64,000 nucleotides of DNA from Allolobophora icterica (taxonomy: Eukaryota > Annelida > Clitellata > Crassiclitellata > Lumbricidae): NCBI GenBank assembly GCA_963556255.1, contig OY744615.1:21420696-21484695 (forward strand). Direction: 5' to 3'. The number at the start of each line of letters is the position of its first letter. Position 1 is the first letter of the stretch. The position numbers and the translations under genes were made by a program. Under the pieces are notes generated by a model that was not told where the DNA came from, ran no database searches, and worked only from the letters and a program-made list of their open reading frames with translations. Below, piece after piece: positions 42,308-55,313 of this stretch.

Positions 42308-45300
42308 ATGGCTGCTGTTAAGGTTCTTAACCCAAAAGCCGAAGTTGCGCGGGCAGCCCAGGCTCTCGCTATCAACATCTCGGCTGCTATGGGGCTTCAA
42401 GATGTTCTAAGAAGCAATCTCGGACCGAAAGGAACGATGAAAATGTACGTATTAGGCTTTCGCCGCTGAGGGGTGTTTGACGTGCTTAAACACGTGCAGG
42501 CCACAGTAGCTGCGGCCTTTTGTGAATGTGTTAGAAACACCAAGCACTGTGATTCTTTATGGCATAATCGCTTAAAAACGACATTTATGTCGGAGGTTGG
42601 CCAGTTTCGCGTCAAAAAAGTAAGAGGTGTGTCACATTCAACCTAGAGACCTAGACATATTGGCATAATTGGCCATATCAATCAATCGATCAATCAATTT
42701 TCATTTTATTACTAATAGAAGCTGATTTTATTACTAATACAACTTGAACACACTAAATGGTTGCAGCACGCGTTATAAAAGGATTAGATGAGTGGTATAA
42801 AGGTAGTTTATATGGTAAACTTGCACTATGAGGGTCCCTATCTAATGTTATTGTTTGACCCAAATACAAGGGACTATGTATTACTGTGTGACAAGAGGTC
42901 ACACCGTGACACTATAGTTAGAGCGCCCAGACACCAAAGAGGCTATTTATATGAAAGCACATCGACAAATATTCAGACACGAATGTTTAATTCAGCAGCA
43001 ATGACGCTAGTTTTCAAGTTTATTGTAAACGTTCAACAATGTATAAGATAAATTTAAAGGATAAATGTTTAAATGAAACTTTAAGCTAAATTTATTGGAA
43101 GTTTAAGCTAAACGTTCAACAATGTATAAGCTATGAAACGTGTTTAAATAAAATTTTAATGTGACTTAACTGAGAGATGTCAACATCTAACACGGATAGC
43201 GCTCGGAGATGTCATCTCTGCAAATATCGTTTAACTCGAAAAGATTCATTTTAGGTGTAAACGAAAGCTGAACTGTTTTAAACTGTGCATGTTTTGAGTC
43301 TGTACCAGTACCGCCGCTTAAATAGTCGGAACCGTGGTGGCTAACACCAGCCTTGTTAGTGTCATTGTCGCTGACTTGTTAGTATAGTTATATTAGTGTT
43401 TTTAGCGTCATTGATTCACAAGTTAACTCGTCTCATTAGCCTTATTAGCGTCATTGGAGCTACTCTGTTACTCGTCAGTTCACTCGTCTGATATAAGCCC
43501 TAACTGACCCTCACGATGCCTACCCTGACCCATGTTTTAGTGAATATCATTATTGGAGACAAAGTTAACTCAAAGACGGGAGATGTGTTTGATTTGAAAT
43601 GGAATGGGCTCCATTCGTTGTGTGATGTGTGTTTTGACCAGTGCTGAAATGGCTTTCTTATCAAATGAGAGTAGGAGTTCAGTGTTCTAGTGCAGATAGT
43701 TTCTTAAAAGTTTTATTTGCTAGGAATAAAGTACTGTATTTCAGGTCAAAGTGTTTGCAGTACTGTAGTCTTCTTCAACCAGTTTAAAATGAGTGGCGTC
43801 GATCTTGCCCTGGGGTCCCCATGGCCTGTTCCTTGCTAATCTTAAAACTGTAGTGTTTGAGCTTGCTGGTGTCGAGAGCGCCTCTGAGTAATTCCCTAGC
43901 AGGGGCGCTATAAAATCCTCGAATGAATGAATGAATTAATCATAAATGGATAATGACTTTTGCACTAATTTAGGCTGTGAGAGCAATTGGGCAATGAAAA
44001 TGTTGTTTTAATTTAATTTCAAGTGTGAATGAGCTTTGACTATTCCGATTGTAGGCTTGTTTCTGGCTCAGGAGACATCAAGCTCACGAAAGATGGAAAT
44101 GTTCTTCTGCATGAAATGGTTAGGTGTCTTTTAAATAAGAAATCTAATTGCATACATTGTGCAAGAAGCAGTTTCTCAGGCAGACTGGAATGGAATTCAT
44201 TCATTAGTGTTGTAATGGATAAAGCATGGCTATTAACCAACTGAGCGTTGGAGAAGAATTTTGACAGGACTTCACTCTTTTCAGATGACATTTTAATATC
44301 TTACACTGCATAATTATTAGTTCAGCCAGCGTAATTTAATATATCCTATATTTCAGTTCTTTGCATAATGTCAGTTTTATTTTTCCACAAATACATAGAA
44401 TTAATACAGTATTTGTTTGGTTCTCTGCTGTAGTGAGAGGGATCAGCAGGCTTTAGGCAAATTACTGGGGACATATGTTAAATCAGGTAGCATTATAAGG
44501 ATCCTTGTGTGCTGCATGAACAGCTCCTATAAATTCCCGTTCTGAAATTCTATTTTGTTTGATTATTATTACTATGAATTTGAATGAGAATTGTATTGAT
44601 GCTAATGTAAATAATGCCAGTTTTGCCTTGAAGTAAGAATTTCCTGAAACTCTTTTGACAGCAAATTCAACATCCCACTGCGTCGCTTATTGCCAAAGTG
44701 GCGACAGCTCAGGATGACATAACGGGTGATGGTACAACTTCCAACGTCCTCATTATTGGTGAACTTCTGAAGCAGGCAAATCGATATATCTCTGAGGTGA
44801 GGTTTGATTTAATGCTTGTTTGTGTAAAATATTTTAAATCTGCTTTTTTAAAAATAAATGGATGCCTGTTAAAATTAACTTGTTCCTAGCTGACCTGCAC
44901 TACAGAGTGTCTGACGGAAAAGTGTACCATTGTATGCTGTAGCAAACTAGCGCTGTTTGAACATGATAATGATAATAACATACCGGTACTTGAGCATGAT
45001 GATTGAAATTGTAAGTTTTATATGTGGGATGATGATTATTGTTTCATGCTTTGTATAGGGCCTCCATCCACGTCTGGTAGCAGAAGGATTTGATTTGGCC
45101 AAAACGAAGGCGCTGGAGGTAAATTTTCTATCAGTTATAAGTTTTTAGTTTAGTTTATAATTACTGGTTTTCTAGCAGTAGATTTCAGTAATACTTCTTT
45201 TGTAATGAAAGGGCTTGGTTTTGATTATTTGATCTTACACTTGCTAACTGACTGTCTTGTGCATTTTCCTTTTCACTGGTCATCTTTGTCATTTTCATAT

Positions 45301-48300
45301 TGATGGACCTTTGTACAGGACTACCAGATAGCCAGGTCTTTGTGATCACCTACACAAATTAATTTATCTGTGGACCTCCCTGGCATTAGAGACTGTTGGT
45401 CTACATTCCTACGCTGCGAATTCGGCACCAGCAATCTGAAACAGTGTGCCTGTTCTTTTGGTATTATTCACAGCAACATATCATGAGAGATATTCATCAA
45501 GTGGCTTAAGACCTATATTTTCTACTAACGTGCTTTTCTCACCTGACCAATGTGTTCTACCCATGCCTACAATTTCTCACCAGTAGATGTGTTACTTACC
45601 ATCTTTTGGTTCACCACATGATCAAGTGACTTCACTGTGAGCCTGTTGAAGTTACAAATCAGCTTGATTCCGTTTAGGTTCTGGAAGGAATCAAAGTTGT
45701 GAAAACTATCGATCGCGAGACGTTGATAAATGTTTCTCGTACATCGCTTCGCACAAAAGTCCATCCAGATTTGGCTGACTTGCTGACTGAGGTAAAGTGC
45801 ATTTTTATTTAATTCAACTGAAAGCGGTTCTAGTCTGTTTGCTATTTCGTTAAGTTGAATACTTTAGAACAGGCTTGTCCAACCCACGGCCCGCGGGCCA
45901 GAATCCGGCCCGCTAAGGGTCTCTATCCGGCCCTCTGACTCATTTAAAGTTATTAGATAATTACAGCCTACTTTCATTATTTCCCAACAGTCTTCAAGGA
46001 AAGGAGCTGCTTTCCAACACCACGTTTGAGTGTATTTGTGCATTCGTCCTGAAACGGGATCTTCTTATTAAACAAATGGCTCAGAAAACGATTGTGCACT
46101 TCTCGAGTTTGTCGACAATGCCTGTTGAAATAGTGGACCATGTCAAGTACTTGACCTTGCTGACCGACCTAACTGAGGAATTCAATGGAAGAACATTAAA
46201 TTTTATCGAAATACTTAGAGTAGCAACTTCGTCAGCTGGAGCAGATATACATTGCCTGTGTAAGCAATGACAGTGTCAGCCCCATAGGCGTATACCCGAT
46301 ATGAGGCAACCTCTTGCTTTTTTAGATTTCCAAAATTTTCCGTGGGTTATACTCCCGCAACCCTACTACACCTGGATGTCTCTCGGAGTTGCCTCCTCTT
46401 GAATTTAAGTCTGGCTACGTCATTGGTCAGACCTCTCACTAAATCGTGATCTGTACAAGAATTATACAGAAAATACACCACTTATAGTATACACTCTATA
46501 GTATACACATTTGATTTTTTGTGTCTTCTTGTGTTAGTTCTTGTGTTAGTAGGCCCTACGTATTTGTCGCTTTTCTTTATGGCCCTCTAACTTTGCCTAA
46601 AGTTGTCATATGGCCCCCGACCCAAAAGGTTGGACAAGCCTGCTTTAGAATATGTGACCGGCTGGGAGAAAAGGTATTATATGTGGGATTGCTAATTACG
46701 GAGATATTTCTTTAAAGTGGACAATCATTTTTATGAAAAAAATTATTTTTTTTTGTTTTAGCCTGTACTGGTATTAAGCTGTAAATCATGATATAAGATG
46801 TTGATAAATTTGTACTAATTTGTTAAAAAAATGAAATAATTAAATGTTGCGTATTGAAGTATGATAACTTTTACGATCAATTTCTAGAAATTGACACATT
46901 TCACCATGCTTTGCTCAAAAGTGATGTTTTGCTCAAAAGTGCGCATATCTTTGGAATGGTGCAAGATATCTGCATGAAATTTTCACCATTTGATGTTGTT
47001 TTTAAACTTGATCATAGAAATGGTAGAATGTCAAAACTATACATGTGGTACCTTTTCTCCCAGCCGGTCACATATACTGCTGTCTGGTACATTCATTTAT
47101 TCATTTTGTTATTTATTCCTCGAAACAAAGATATCTTAGTTGCAATGTACAAAATGCCAAGTGCTTAGAAACAAAAAATTAGACTATGGTCCTGCTTGAT
47201 ACGGTCAACTGTTGACATCTTGTAAGTTTACATCTTGTAAGTTTACATCTTGTAAGTTTACATCTTTTAAGTAGACATCTTGTAAGTTTACAGCGACTTG
47301 CATTACAAATGTTGATATTCATATAATCACATTGCTATAACTAACCTCACTCAACGCAATGCATAGAGCAACATGTTTTACCTTATTATTTTGCATTACT
47401 TGATATTTTTGCTAAACCTGCATACATTTTTTGCTACAGATTTAAAGAAAATTTTTAACCATGTTGGACTGCATTGCTAATAACTATCACAGATTGCACT
47501 GTATTGTGCTGATTGCTGTGATTTCGATTGTATAATTGATTGTTACGGTTTGCATTGTCATTTTTAAATCACTAACTCTCAGTCACTAAACTTGAGGAAT
47601 TATGCTTTTTTTAGTGAACTCTTCTGCATTTATTTATGAGTTGTTGATTGATTTGTCACTGACTTTGTAAACATTCATTATGCCTTGGGTACATTGTAGC
47701 ATGTGGTGGATGCTGTGCTTGCAATCCAGCAACCCAATGAACCAATTGACCTCCACATGGTTGAGATCATGGAAATGCAGCACAGGCTGGATATGGATAC
47801 AGCGTCAGTGGATTAATTATTTCTAACCACAATTTTTTAATGTTATGCATATCGTAGTAATTAGTTTAATATTAATTTTGTACCAGCTTTTATTTACTAT
47901 TTTACTATTTTACCAACAAACAACAGAAAGTTGAACAGAAATTTTCTTGTCTAATTTATTCTGTAGCCACCAATTGAACCTTTATTAATCTTGTCTTGTC
48001 CACTATGTCACCAGGTGAGGCTGATCTACAGTAAATCACTGTTCCACATCTTTAAATTTGTTGTGTTCTTTTTTCCAGTCTTGTTCGTGGTATTGTTCTT
48101 GATCATGGTGGACGTCATCCAGATATGCCGAAGCGCCTGGAAAATGCTTACATACTGACATGTAACGTTTCCTTGGAATATGAGAAAAGGTAAAGGGCAT
48201 AGTGTCCAAGTCAGAACACTTGAGCTTTTCACCAGTGTTATTTTAGTTCCAGAGAATAGAATAGGAATGATACTGATTTAAAATTAGTTCCACGGAACGA

Positions 48301-51300
48301 AAACTGGAACGAAAAATAAATGTAGAACGAGAATAGAATAGGAATGAAAATTTCAATATTTTTCTAGGACAAGAACGGAATAGAATAAAATTAATTTATT
48401 AGTTGCACAGCCGTTAATTCTAACGTTAACTAATAACTATGCGGAAATAGTAAAATAATTGACTGGTGACTTTTTAGTGTGTCTGCCTATAAACTGTTTT
48501 ATTAACAGTCGCATGCACATTGTCTGACAGACATTAACCGTTCATGTTAGAACTGTGAGAACTGTAAGCGGATTTGGGAGTAGAGCTGCAAATATATTTT
48601 TTTGGAACTAGAACTGGAACTAAAATTAATTAAAAAGAGGAAATGGAACTTGAATAAGAACAAAATTTACTTCTTAAGAGGAACTAAAACTAGAACAAAA
48701 ATGATAGCAGTGGAATAGAATAAGAACTGGAATAGAAATTAATGCTGAAACTAAAATAACACTGCTTTTCACTGAGGTTTGAATGCCACTGCATCATCTG
48801 AAGTTGGCAGTTTGTCATTGAGCCTTGAGATATATGAAAAATAAGTTGTTGATGTGCTGTCATATAATTCAGTTAACTCTTTAATGATGAGCTGCATTGT
48901 ACATAGTTAAAGTGTTAAAGAACTTATTTGTTAAGGTGTTTTATGTAGTCCATTCAAAACTTTTCCTAAAGTGGAATCATTATGAATTTAGATTACAGTG
49001 GACTGCATTTTCCAGACAGTACACCTGTGCACCACATCATGGATATGGTTACTAAATCTGCTCCAAGAGAGAGAGATGGAAATGGAGGGAAGAGAATTAC
49101 GTTTTGCAATAGATATGTAATTTCCTTGTTTTTTTTAATGTTTTTGTTTTACAGTGAAGTGAATTCTGGCTTCTTCTACAAGAGTGCAGCTGAGCGTGCA
49201 AAGCTGGTTGAAGCGGAACGTGCATTCACTAACCAGAGAGTACAGAAGGTTATTGAGTTCAAGAACAAAGTCTGTGAAGGGACTGACAAGTCATTTGTCA
49301 TCATCAACCAGAAGGTAAACATTGTTGCACATTTATTAGGCACCAGTGTATCTAATGGTCAAACATCAATCAACAACACTGAGCAATTGTGAGTGAAGGA
49401 CTTGCTCAAAGTCTCTGAATGGTGACCGTCTCAATGGAGATTCAAACCCCTACTCTCTATGTTACATAGCGACCGTTTTAACCAATACTTGAATAGACTA
49501 TCGTGTTAAACCAAAGATCTTATCCATTCCATGTTCAATAACCATCACTGGATCAAAAGTTAACCAAATCTAGTGAAACAACTTTGTAAAGCATTGTCTT
49601 TACCCGGATTGCATGGACTAGTGTTGCATTTGCAGAATACATGTATAATTTATATTTACAAGTATGATGCTATGGTATGGTGATAGGCATATGCGATAAT
49701 TGCAGTCTTAACTCAAGGATCGATTTTTTCACTGTAAAACAACTGTTAACATAGCTTGTAAATTTGAAGTTGTATTTTGGAAGAAATTCCTAAGGCTGCC
49801 ATATCAGGATTAAATATTTAGTTTCTGTACAGCTTTAGTGTATTTTTATATTTTAAATGTGGTTTAATTCTTATGCATATTTGACAGGATATTTAGTTTG
49901 TCTGTATTGAATTTGATGTCCGTGATGTAGGGGTTTGAGCCTCCAGTGCTGTTTATAAACAATGTATGGTTTAATGTTATCCTCTGTTGTTACTTGCACT
50001 GTTCGAGGATCAATAAATATTGATTTATTGATTGATTGAATTTGCAGGGTATTGATCCCTTGTCTTTGGACATGCTGGCAAAGGCTGGTATCTTGGCCTT
50101 GCGTCGTGCGAAGAGAAGGAACATGGAGCGCATCCCATTGGCCTGTGGTGGATCTGCCATGAACTCCATTGATGACCTTACTCCAGATTGTCTTGGATAT
50201 GCTGGGCTTGTCTATGAGCACGTCTTGGTGAGTTGAAAGATTTTCTCTGAATTCTGTTTCATCGTGTGCTGTTCATGCGCTGTTGCATCATGTGCTTTCA
50301 TGTGCTGTTGCATCATGTGCTTTCGTGTGCTGTTGCATCATGTGCTTTTCAGTGCTTGCGATAAGCTGGTGCTTTGCGCTTATCTTTAGAGCAGTGATTT
50401 AGAAATTTGGAGGTTACGATTTCTTGGAAATTTGCTTCGATGTGGCAGAGGGAATAATGCTGTGCAGTGTGCGATTCATGCTTTGAAGTCTGTTTTAGAC
50501 AGAGTATGGGTTTTGTTACCAGTTGCCTGTAGGCAGCCATAAGTTATTTTGTATCTGCCATGTCGTGTGCATATTTTGGTACAGGTGTTGTAGTACCCAA
50601 AAAGATATCAAATGTGGTCAAACTTAAATACGTTGTGGCATTCGATTGGCTTTAACCTGTCTGTGTTTACTGGCAGGGAGAGGAGAAGTTCACTTTCATC
50701 GAGGATTGCAAGAATCCTTTGAGCGTGACCCTTCTGCTGAAGGGTGCAAACAAGCACACACTAGCTCAGATTAAAGAGGCAATTCATGATGGACTGAGGG
50801 CTGTAAAGAATGCCATTGAGGATGGTGAGTTTTATTGTTTCTGGATGTCGGCTTAAAGGCTTTAGATTCTCTATTCGTCATCCAGGGTTCATGTCTGAAG
50901 TTGGGAATTTGTTAATAAGCTTACAAACTCAATCACAAGGAGATGGTTGACTAATTCTTAGTGTGAATTCAGAACAAGATTATAAACAAGTTTTAATTTT
51001 GAATTCAGATCTATTTAGATAGTAGGTCGGTTTAATTTTGCATCATTCTGTTACAACTAAAGTATGTATAATGTTACATTATTATATCTTCTGATCTGAG
51101 ACAGTGGACAACTGACATTTCATTTACTTTGTATTAATAAACCTAAATTAATTAATTAAATTAATTAAACCTTGCGTGGAGTTTTAGAACTTCGGTTCTG
51201 CTCTAACCTGTGCACAGAAATTATCTAAGCTTCTTAAACTTGGTTCAGTGATAGTTGTTCATTTTTCTTGCAACTAATTTGGTTGCTTTATTCTTTACCA

Positions 51301-54175
51301 CTGCCTCGTAGGTTCTGTTGTGCCTGGTGCTGGTGCATTTGAGATTGCTGCTCATGCTGAACTGATGAAATACAAAGACACAGTGAAGGGACGTGCTCGG
51401 CTGGGTATGTCATTATGGTCCAAGTGCTTTTGTCGATGCCCACCAGCTGAAATATGAAGAATTCATACAAATTCATTCAAACAGACTAACATCATCAGAT
51501 GCTTCGTGCATCCCCCTTTCATGCAGCTGCTCCAAATTTCTTAGATTTATAATGCTTTTTTATACCAGTGACAGAAAGAACAAGTCTGTAATATGATTTA
51601 CATTTCATGGAGTTGTGTAGCCATTTGGCTCTGGAAACCAGAATTTGGCCATGCCACTGAAAAGGCAGTCAGTCTAACTTTAAGTGAACATAAAAAGTTG
51701 AAATCCCATACTTATACATATGTATTATATATATTACTAGCTGGTTTACCCGGCGTTGCCCGGGTTTCGGAGGTTTTGGGCCGGGGCACCAGGGTAGCGG
51801 TCAAAAGGGGGGACGCGAAGCTGCTTAACCCGGCGTTTTGGGTGTTTCAATCCGTCTAGCGAATAAGCAACAAAACGCTGCTTAACCCAGTGGGTTTAGT
51901 TCAGTGAAAGTTTCAATCCCTCTAGCGAATCCGCACTGTAGCTGCTTAACCCGGCGGCGCCATCTGGCGAGTGAAAATAGGTTGAGTGTAAGTTTTTTTA
52001 CCAGCTAAAAATTCATTGCCTGGGTAGGTTTTGGCCCAGGAGACCATGGTAGCGGTGAAAACGGGGGACGCGAAGCCTCACACTGGGTGTGTAATGCCCA
52101 CCCCGAGACAGTAGTGAAGGTTTCGAGTGAAAAGCTCGAAACTAGAAATGCATCCCGGTCAAACATCGTAATCTTAATGGTGTACAGATTCTTCTTTTTA
52201 TTTATATAGATATATATATATATATATATGTATTCACACACTTATATATATATATATATACATATGCATTAGTGTGGAAGTAGATTAGGTCCGTGTTATA
52301 CATGGTTGTGCGTATATTTTGTGTATGAACAGGTGTCCAGGCATTTGCAGATGCCCTCCTAGTGATTCCAAAGGTTCTGGCACAGAACTCTGGAATGGAT
52401 CAGCAAGACACAATCGTGAAGCTGCAGGAAGAATACGCGGCCATCGGAAAACCAGTTGGTCTGGACATTAACACTGGTGTGTGCCTGACAAAACCTATCT
52501 TAATGGTGTACAAGGCTTTCTAATGTCTTCTTTGCCGTTTCCCTTTATTTAAGGTTCTGCTTCACAGTGTGGTCTGAATTTTTTCATAGTTTGTGTTTTT
52601 TGCTTGATGCTGTACAGCTAACTGTTAGCAGTTCTGTGTATAGTCTCAGGACAAAGTTACTTGATCACTGCAGTCCAAAGGAGACATTGTTTAAAACGCC
52701 CAACTTATGCTGGAACTAAGTTACTAGCCAAGAAAAGATATAGGGCTGAGTGGGCAATAGGTGACATGTTATTCTACTGATTTGCTTAGTGAAGTGTCTG
52801 TGCAGTATCTTAACCCCGGTTTTCTGATGAATGTTTTGTTCTGATAGGAGAGGCATTGCTTCCTATGGAAGTTGGTATCTTGGATAACTACAGAGTAAAG
52901 AGGCAACTGCTGTACTCGTGGTAAGTTCAGTTGACACACATGTTGTCAGTTGCTGTTACTAAATTTCTGCACCTTAGTAGCCTGGTCATTTGAAGTGTGA
53001 CTTATCTCTGAGGTGGAATCCTACTAACCTGTGATCAAATTTGAATGGGGCTGAAGGTTTCGAATTCATTTTAAAACAATTCCTCTTTAAAAGTCTTGCA
53101 ACTGACGCTGGTTAGTCAACAAGGTATGAATATCTGGTAATGAGAAATACCTTTCATATATTAATGACAAGTGAAACAATGCTGTGTGATCTCAGAAGTT
53201 GGGCTTGGATTTTCATTCACCCCCCCCCCCCCCGTTATTTCCTCTGATAAACAATTATTGAGGTTTATGCTAATGGCCGAAATGATATGTCGCCTAATCT
53301 GCTGAGTAGGACTCAATTATTGAGTCGTGGTCATCTCATCTTGAGCTGCAAGTAATATAATTATATAATTAAATACACTTTAGCTGTGCTAACAGTAGCT
53401 CAACCTAGCAAGAATAAATAAATGGGCTTCAATTTTTTTTATTAAAGTTTTGCCAAAATGTTATGGAGCACGTATTTCAACGGACAACACGTTGCCAGAT
53501 GCACTGAATGTTCTTGTATCGTGCAGTAGCTTTACTGGACCACACTAAGTCATGGCTTGTTCCAAAATGCAATTGAGACTGACTAGGGGCTGAAGATGAT
53601 AACTTACAGTCTTTGGCTAAGTCATGTAGACCAGTGTTGCCACTGTGAAGGTGATCTTTTCGCAAATGGGAAGCCAGAGTAGATCTTGAAGTAATGGGTT
53701 GATGCAGTCGAACATGTCAAAAGCAGCACTCAGATCCAGCAAACCCAAGAAAGTGACAAATCAACCGTTGAGCACATTAGATAAATTTCACAGGAGAGCT
53801 CTTTCGGTGGAGTGATGACACCAATATGCAGACTTCAAATTGTCATGACTTCAAATTGTTTGTCTGCAAATAGTTGATGAGTTGCTCAGAAACAAACGAT
53901 TTGACAACCTTTATAGGAATGCAGCTTTGAAATCCAGTGATGCCTGGATCCAACTGATCATAAAGTGATTATTTATCTGTTTATTAGTATTATTAAGGAG
54001 CTTTTATATAGCGCTCCTTCAAGGTGATCTACGCAGGAGTGCTCTTAGTCCAACCACGGTTTATTGCAGAGGATGTCTAGCTTTTTCTTTCGATTGTTTT
54101 AGCACTGTTATTTCGACCAACTTGCTTCTTGTTGACGAAATGATGCGAGCTGGAATGACGTCTCTTAAAGGTTAA
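42308..54175 (+). CDS. CCT6: T-complex protein 1 subunit zeta (CCT6)
   Basis: Fourteen exons in phase: 42308-42444, 44055-44118, 44662-44796, 45059-45118, 45678-45791, 47700-47803, 48079-48189, 49155-49314, 50048-50227, 50677-50824, 51312-51404, 52333-52476, 52848-52920, 54103-54175. They total 531 aa, the same as human CCT6A. The product is one subunit of the cytosolic TRiC/CCT chaperonin ring that folds actin and tubulin. Nucleotide-binding motifs are NLGPKGTMK (exons 1-2), [10 protein letters not shown] (2), [11 protein letters not shown] (3), VVPGAGAFE (11) and DINTGE (12-13). The apical region is in exons 7-10 ([22 protein letters not shown]). The C-terminus [10 protein letters not shown] is conserved. 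The exon 6 donor is GTCAGT, and all others are ordinary GT/AG. Introns carry hAT, MITE, SINE and LINE remnants. Confidence 0.98.
43780..43936 (+). mobile_element. non-LTR retrotransposon 3' end in CCT6 intron 1
   Basis: Translation [16 protein letters not shown] followed by GGGGCGCTATAAAATCC and (GAAT)n matches the tail at 22285-22475. It is a truncated LINE copy of the same family. Confidence 0.65.
45870..46642 (+). mobile_element. hAT element (773 bp) with transposase remnant
   Basis: The ends CAGGCTTGTCCAACC and GGTTGGACAAGCCTG are perfect inverted repeats, flanked by the 8 bp duplication CTTTAGAA (45862-45869 and 46643-46650). Subterminal CGGCCCGCGGGCC and TATGGCCCCC are typical of animal hAT relatives. 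An internal frame (46076-46270, with a [15 protein letters not shown] segment) resembles a piece of ZBED/GTF2IRD2-like hAT transposase, too short to be active. It lies in CCT6 intron 5. Confidence 0.9.
46651..47074. mobile_element. MITE with 26-bp inverted ends
   Basis: Positions 46651-46676 (TATGTGACCGGCTGGGAGAA...) are the exact inverted complement of 47049-47074. The outer TA could be a Tc1/mariner-type duplication, but the family is uncertain. It starts at the base after the target duplication of the hAT at 45870-46642. The open frame crossing its right end is not a credible gene. Confidence 0.8.
47215..47293. repeat. 15-bp minisatellite, 5 copies
   Basis: ACATCTTGTAAGTTT repeats five times; the fourth unit is altered (CTTTTAAGTAG). 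Each unit contains GTAAGT, a consensus splice-donor hexamer, inside CCT6 intron 5. Confidence 0.9.
48233..48764. mobile_element. non-autonomous hAT element (532 bp)
   Basis: Inverted ends CAGTGTTATTTTAGTT and AACTAAAATAACACTG are flanked by perfect 8 bp duplications CTTTTCAC (48225-48232, 48765-48772). The interior is purine-rich, built of GGAACTAAAA / GGAATAGAA words, and non-coding. It is in CCT6 intron 7, 43 bp after the exon 7 donor. Confidence 0.92.
49381..49510 (-). mobile_element. tRNA-derived SINE in CCT6 intron 8
   Basis: Diverged copy of the SINE at 1-115 in the same orientation: GAGCAATTGTGAGTGAAGGA at the 3' side of the element and a B-box-like GGGTTTGAATCTCC on the minus strand. 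Confidence 0.55.
50261..50355. repeat. 25-bp tandem repeat in CCT6 intron 9
   Basis: Units of GTGCTGTTGCATCATGTGCT plus TTCRT repeat nearly four times. Confidence 0.8.
50356..50425 (+). mobile_element. LINE/SINE tail fragment in CCT6 intron 9
   Basis: GATAAGCTGGTGCTTTGCGC then TTTAGAGCAGTGATTTAGAA matches the tail at 39190-39245. It immediately follows the 25 bp tandem repeat. Confidence 0.6.
51733..52205. mobile_element. dispersed repeat with CCCGGCGTTGCCCGGG core
   Basis: ACTAGCTGGTTTACCCGGCG, repeated GCTTAACCCGGCG and TCTAGCGAAT words and duplicated GGGGGACGCGAAGC (about 51810 and 52065), bounded by TA-rich microsatellites (51715-51735 and 52205-52263). A GC-rich island in an AT-rich intron, so probably a non-autonomous element; superfamily not assigned. 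Confidence 0.55.
53220..53233. repeat. poly(C) tract of 14
   Basis: Fourteen consecutive C in CCT6 intron 13. This is a likely site of length error or polymorphism. Confidence 0.9.
53960..54062 (-). mobile_element. SINE/LINE tail in CCT6 intron 13
   Basis: On the minus strand, GAGCGCTATATAAAAGCTCC followed by TTAATAATACTAATAAAC is the usual end of invertebrate SINE/LINE copies. It ends 40 bp before the last exon. Confidence 0.55.
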
Positions 54176-54334
54176 AAGGCTTAAGGCAGAAATTCCGAAC
54201 AAACAAGATTTCTGGAATCCGATGTCGCTAGACGATTAGTTAAAATGCACATTGTGTGTCTCTTGTGTGTCATGAACAACTGAAGATTGTGTCTTGCACC
54301 TTCTGTGTTTTTGCCGATCTCTTTTGGCTGCTGA

Positions 54335-54340
54335 AATAAA
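54335..54340 (+). terminator. CCT6 poly(A) signal
   Basis: AATAAA 160 bp after the CCT6 stop codon, followed by a T/G-rich stretch (GTGTTTTTGTTATG). This is the best polyadenylation site. Confidence 0.75.
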
Positions 54341-55313
54341 GTGTTTTTGTTATGTTTTTATTTCGGTTTCGTCTTTAACTTGATTCTGTTAGTTTACAAG
54401 ACGAGTTTCTTTTGTTTCTGTCTTAAAAGTAACTACATGTAATATGGTAAATTCCGTTTGGCACAGTAGAAATGAAGTTTTCTAATTGTGCTGTAGTCAG
54501 TGAGCTTTATTGGGAAGAAATATTGTCTAGTCTGGTTGGTTTAATCAAAATCTTCAAACACTGTTAGCTTCATCATTGTCAAAATGTCTGATTTTTAGAA
54601 CTTTGGATATTGCTTGCTGTTGAAGTATCTTGTTTGGAAGTCTGACAGGTCCATAGTATTTGTTACCATGATAATTATATACCTGTCCAAATACGTATAT
54701 AGTTGTCCAGCACAGTATTTACTACATCACTTTATATTATGCACATGTCAAAAGCCTTGTGTGTCGGCTGGAACGTAATCAGAATTAGCAGCTGCTTTTT
54801 AACAGTTCCTCATATACAACTATTGAATTAGGCTACTGACAGACACCTTCTCGAGAAAACAAACTTGGAATGCTGTTGTGTTTGTAAAGTACTTGGAATT
54901 TTTGTACTGAAAGAAAAAGTACATGTAAGAATGGCATTTCTAAGAAAAAGTAAATTTCTGAAAAAATATGCAAGTCAGATGACTGCCAGATTATTCTTAT
55001 GGGAATGACAAAAAGTATTTTTACTGAGTAATTTCTTCAAAAGATTTACACTATGGCATTTAATTCTAAATTGGGCACACTCTTCATTACTGTGCATTTG
55101 CTGTACCTGCATTGTTCATCAAACAGAAAAATCCTAATTAGTTTGCTGCTCTTCACTGAGCAAGAACATTTCTGATAATCCATTGTAGCTCTGGTTAATT
55201 TATTAACCTCTGTAGCGTGTTTGTGCTACCAAATAAAAAGGATGCATATAACTTGACGACTTGTCAGTATGATTACATGGATGCTGTCAATCAAACTGGG
55301 ATGCCAAGTATAG
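54341..55313. other. intergenic, nothing recognised
   Basis: No gene or repeat end supported. Confidence 0.4.

Noticed and set aside
46854..47168. 104-codon frame in CCT6 intron 5
   Set aside because: It runs through the right end of a MITE and shows no domain.
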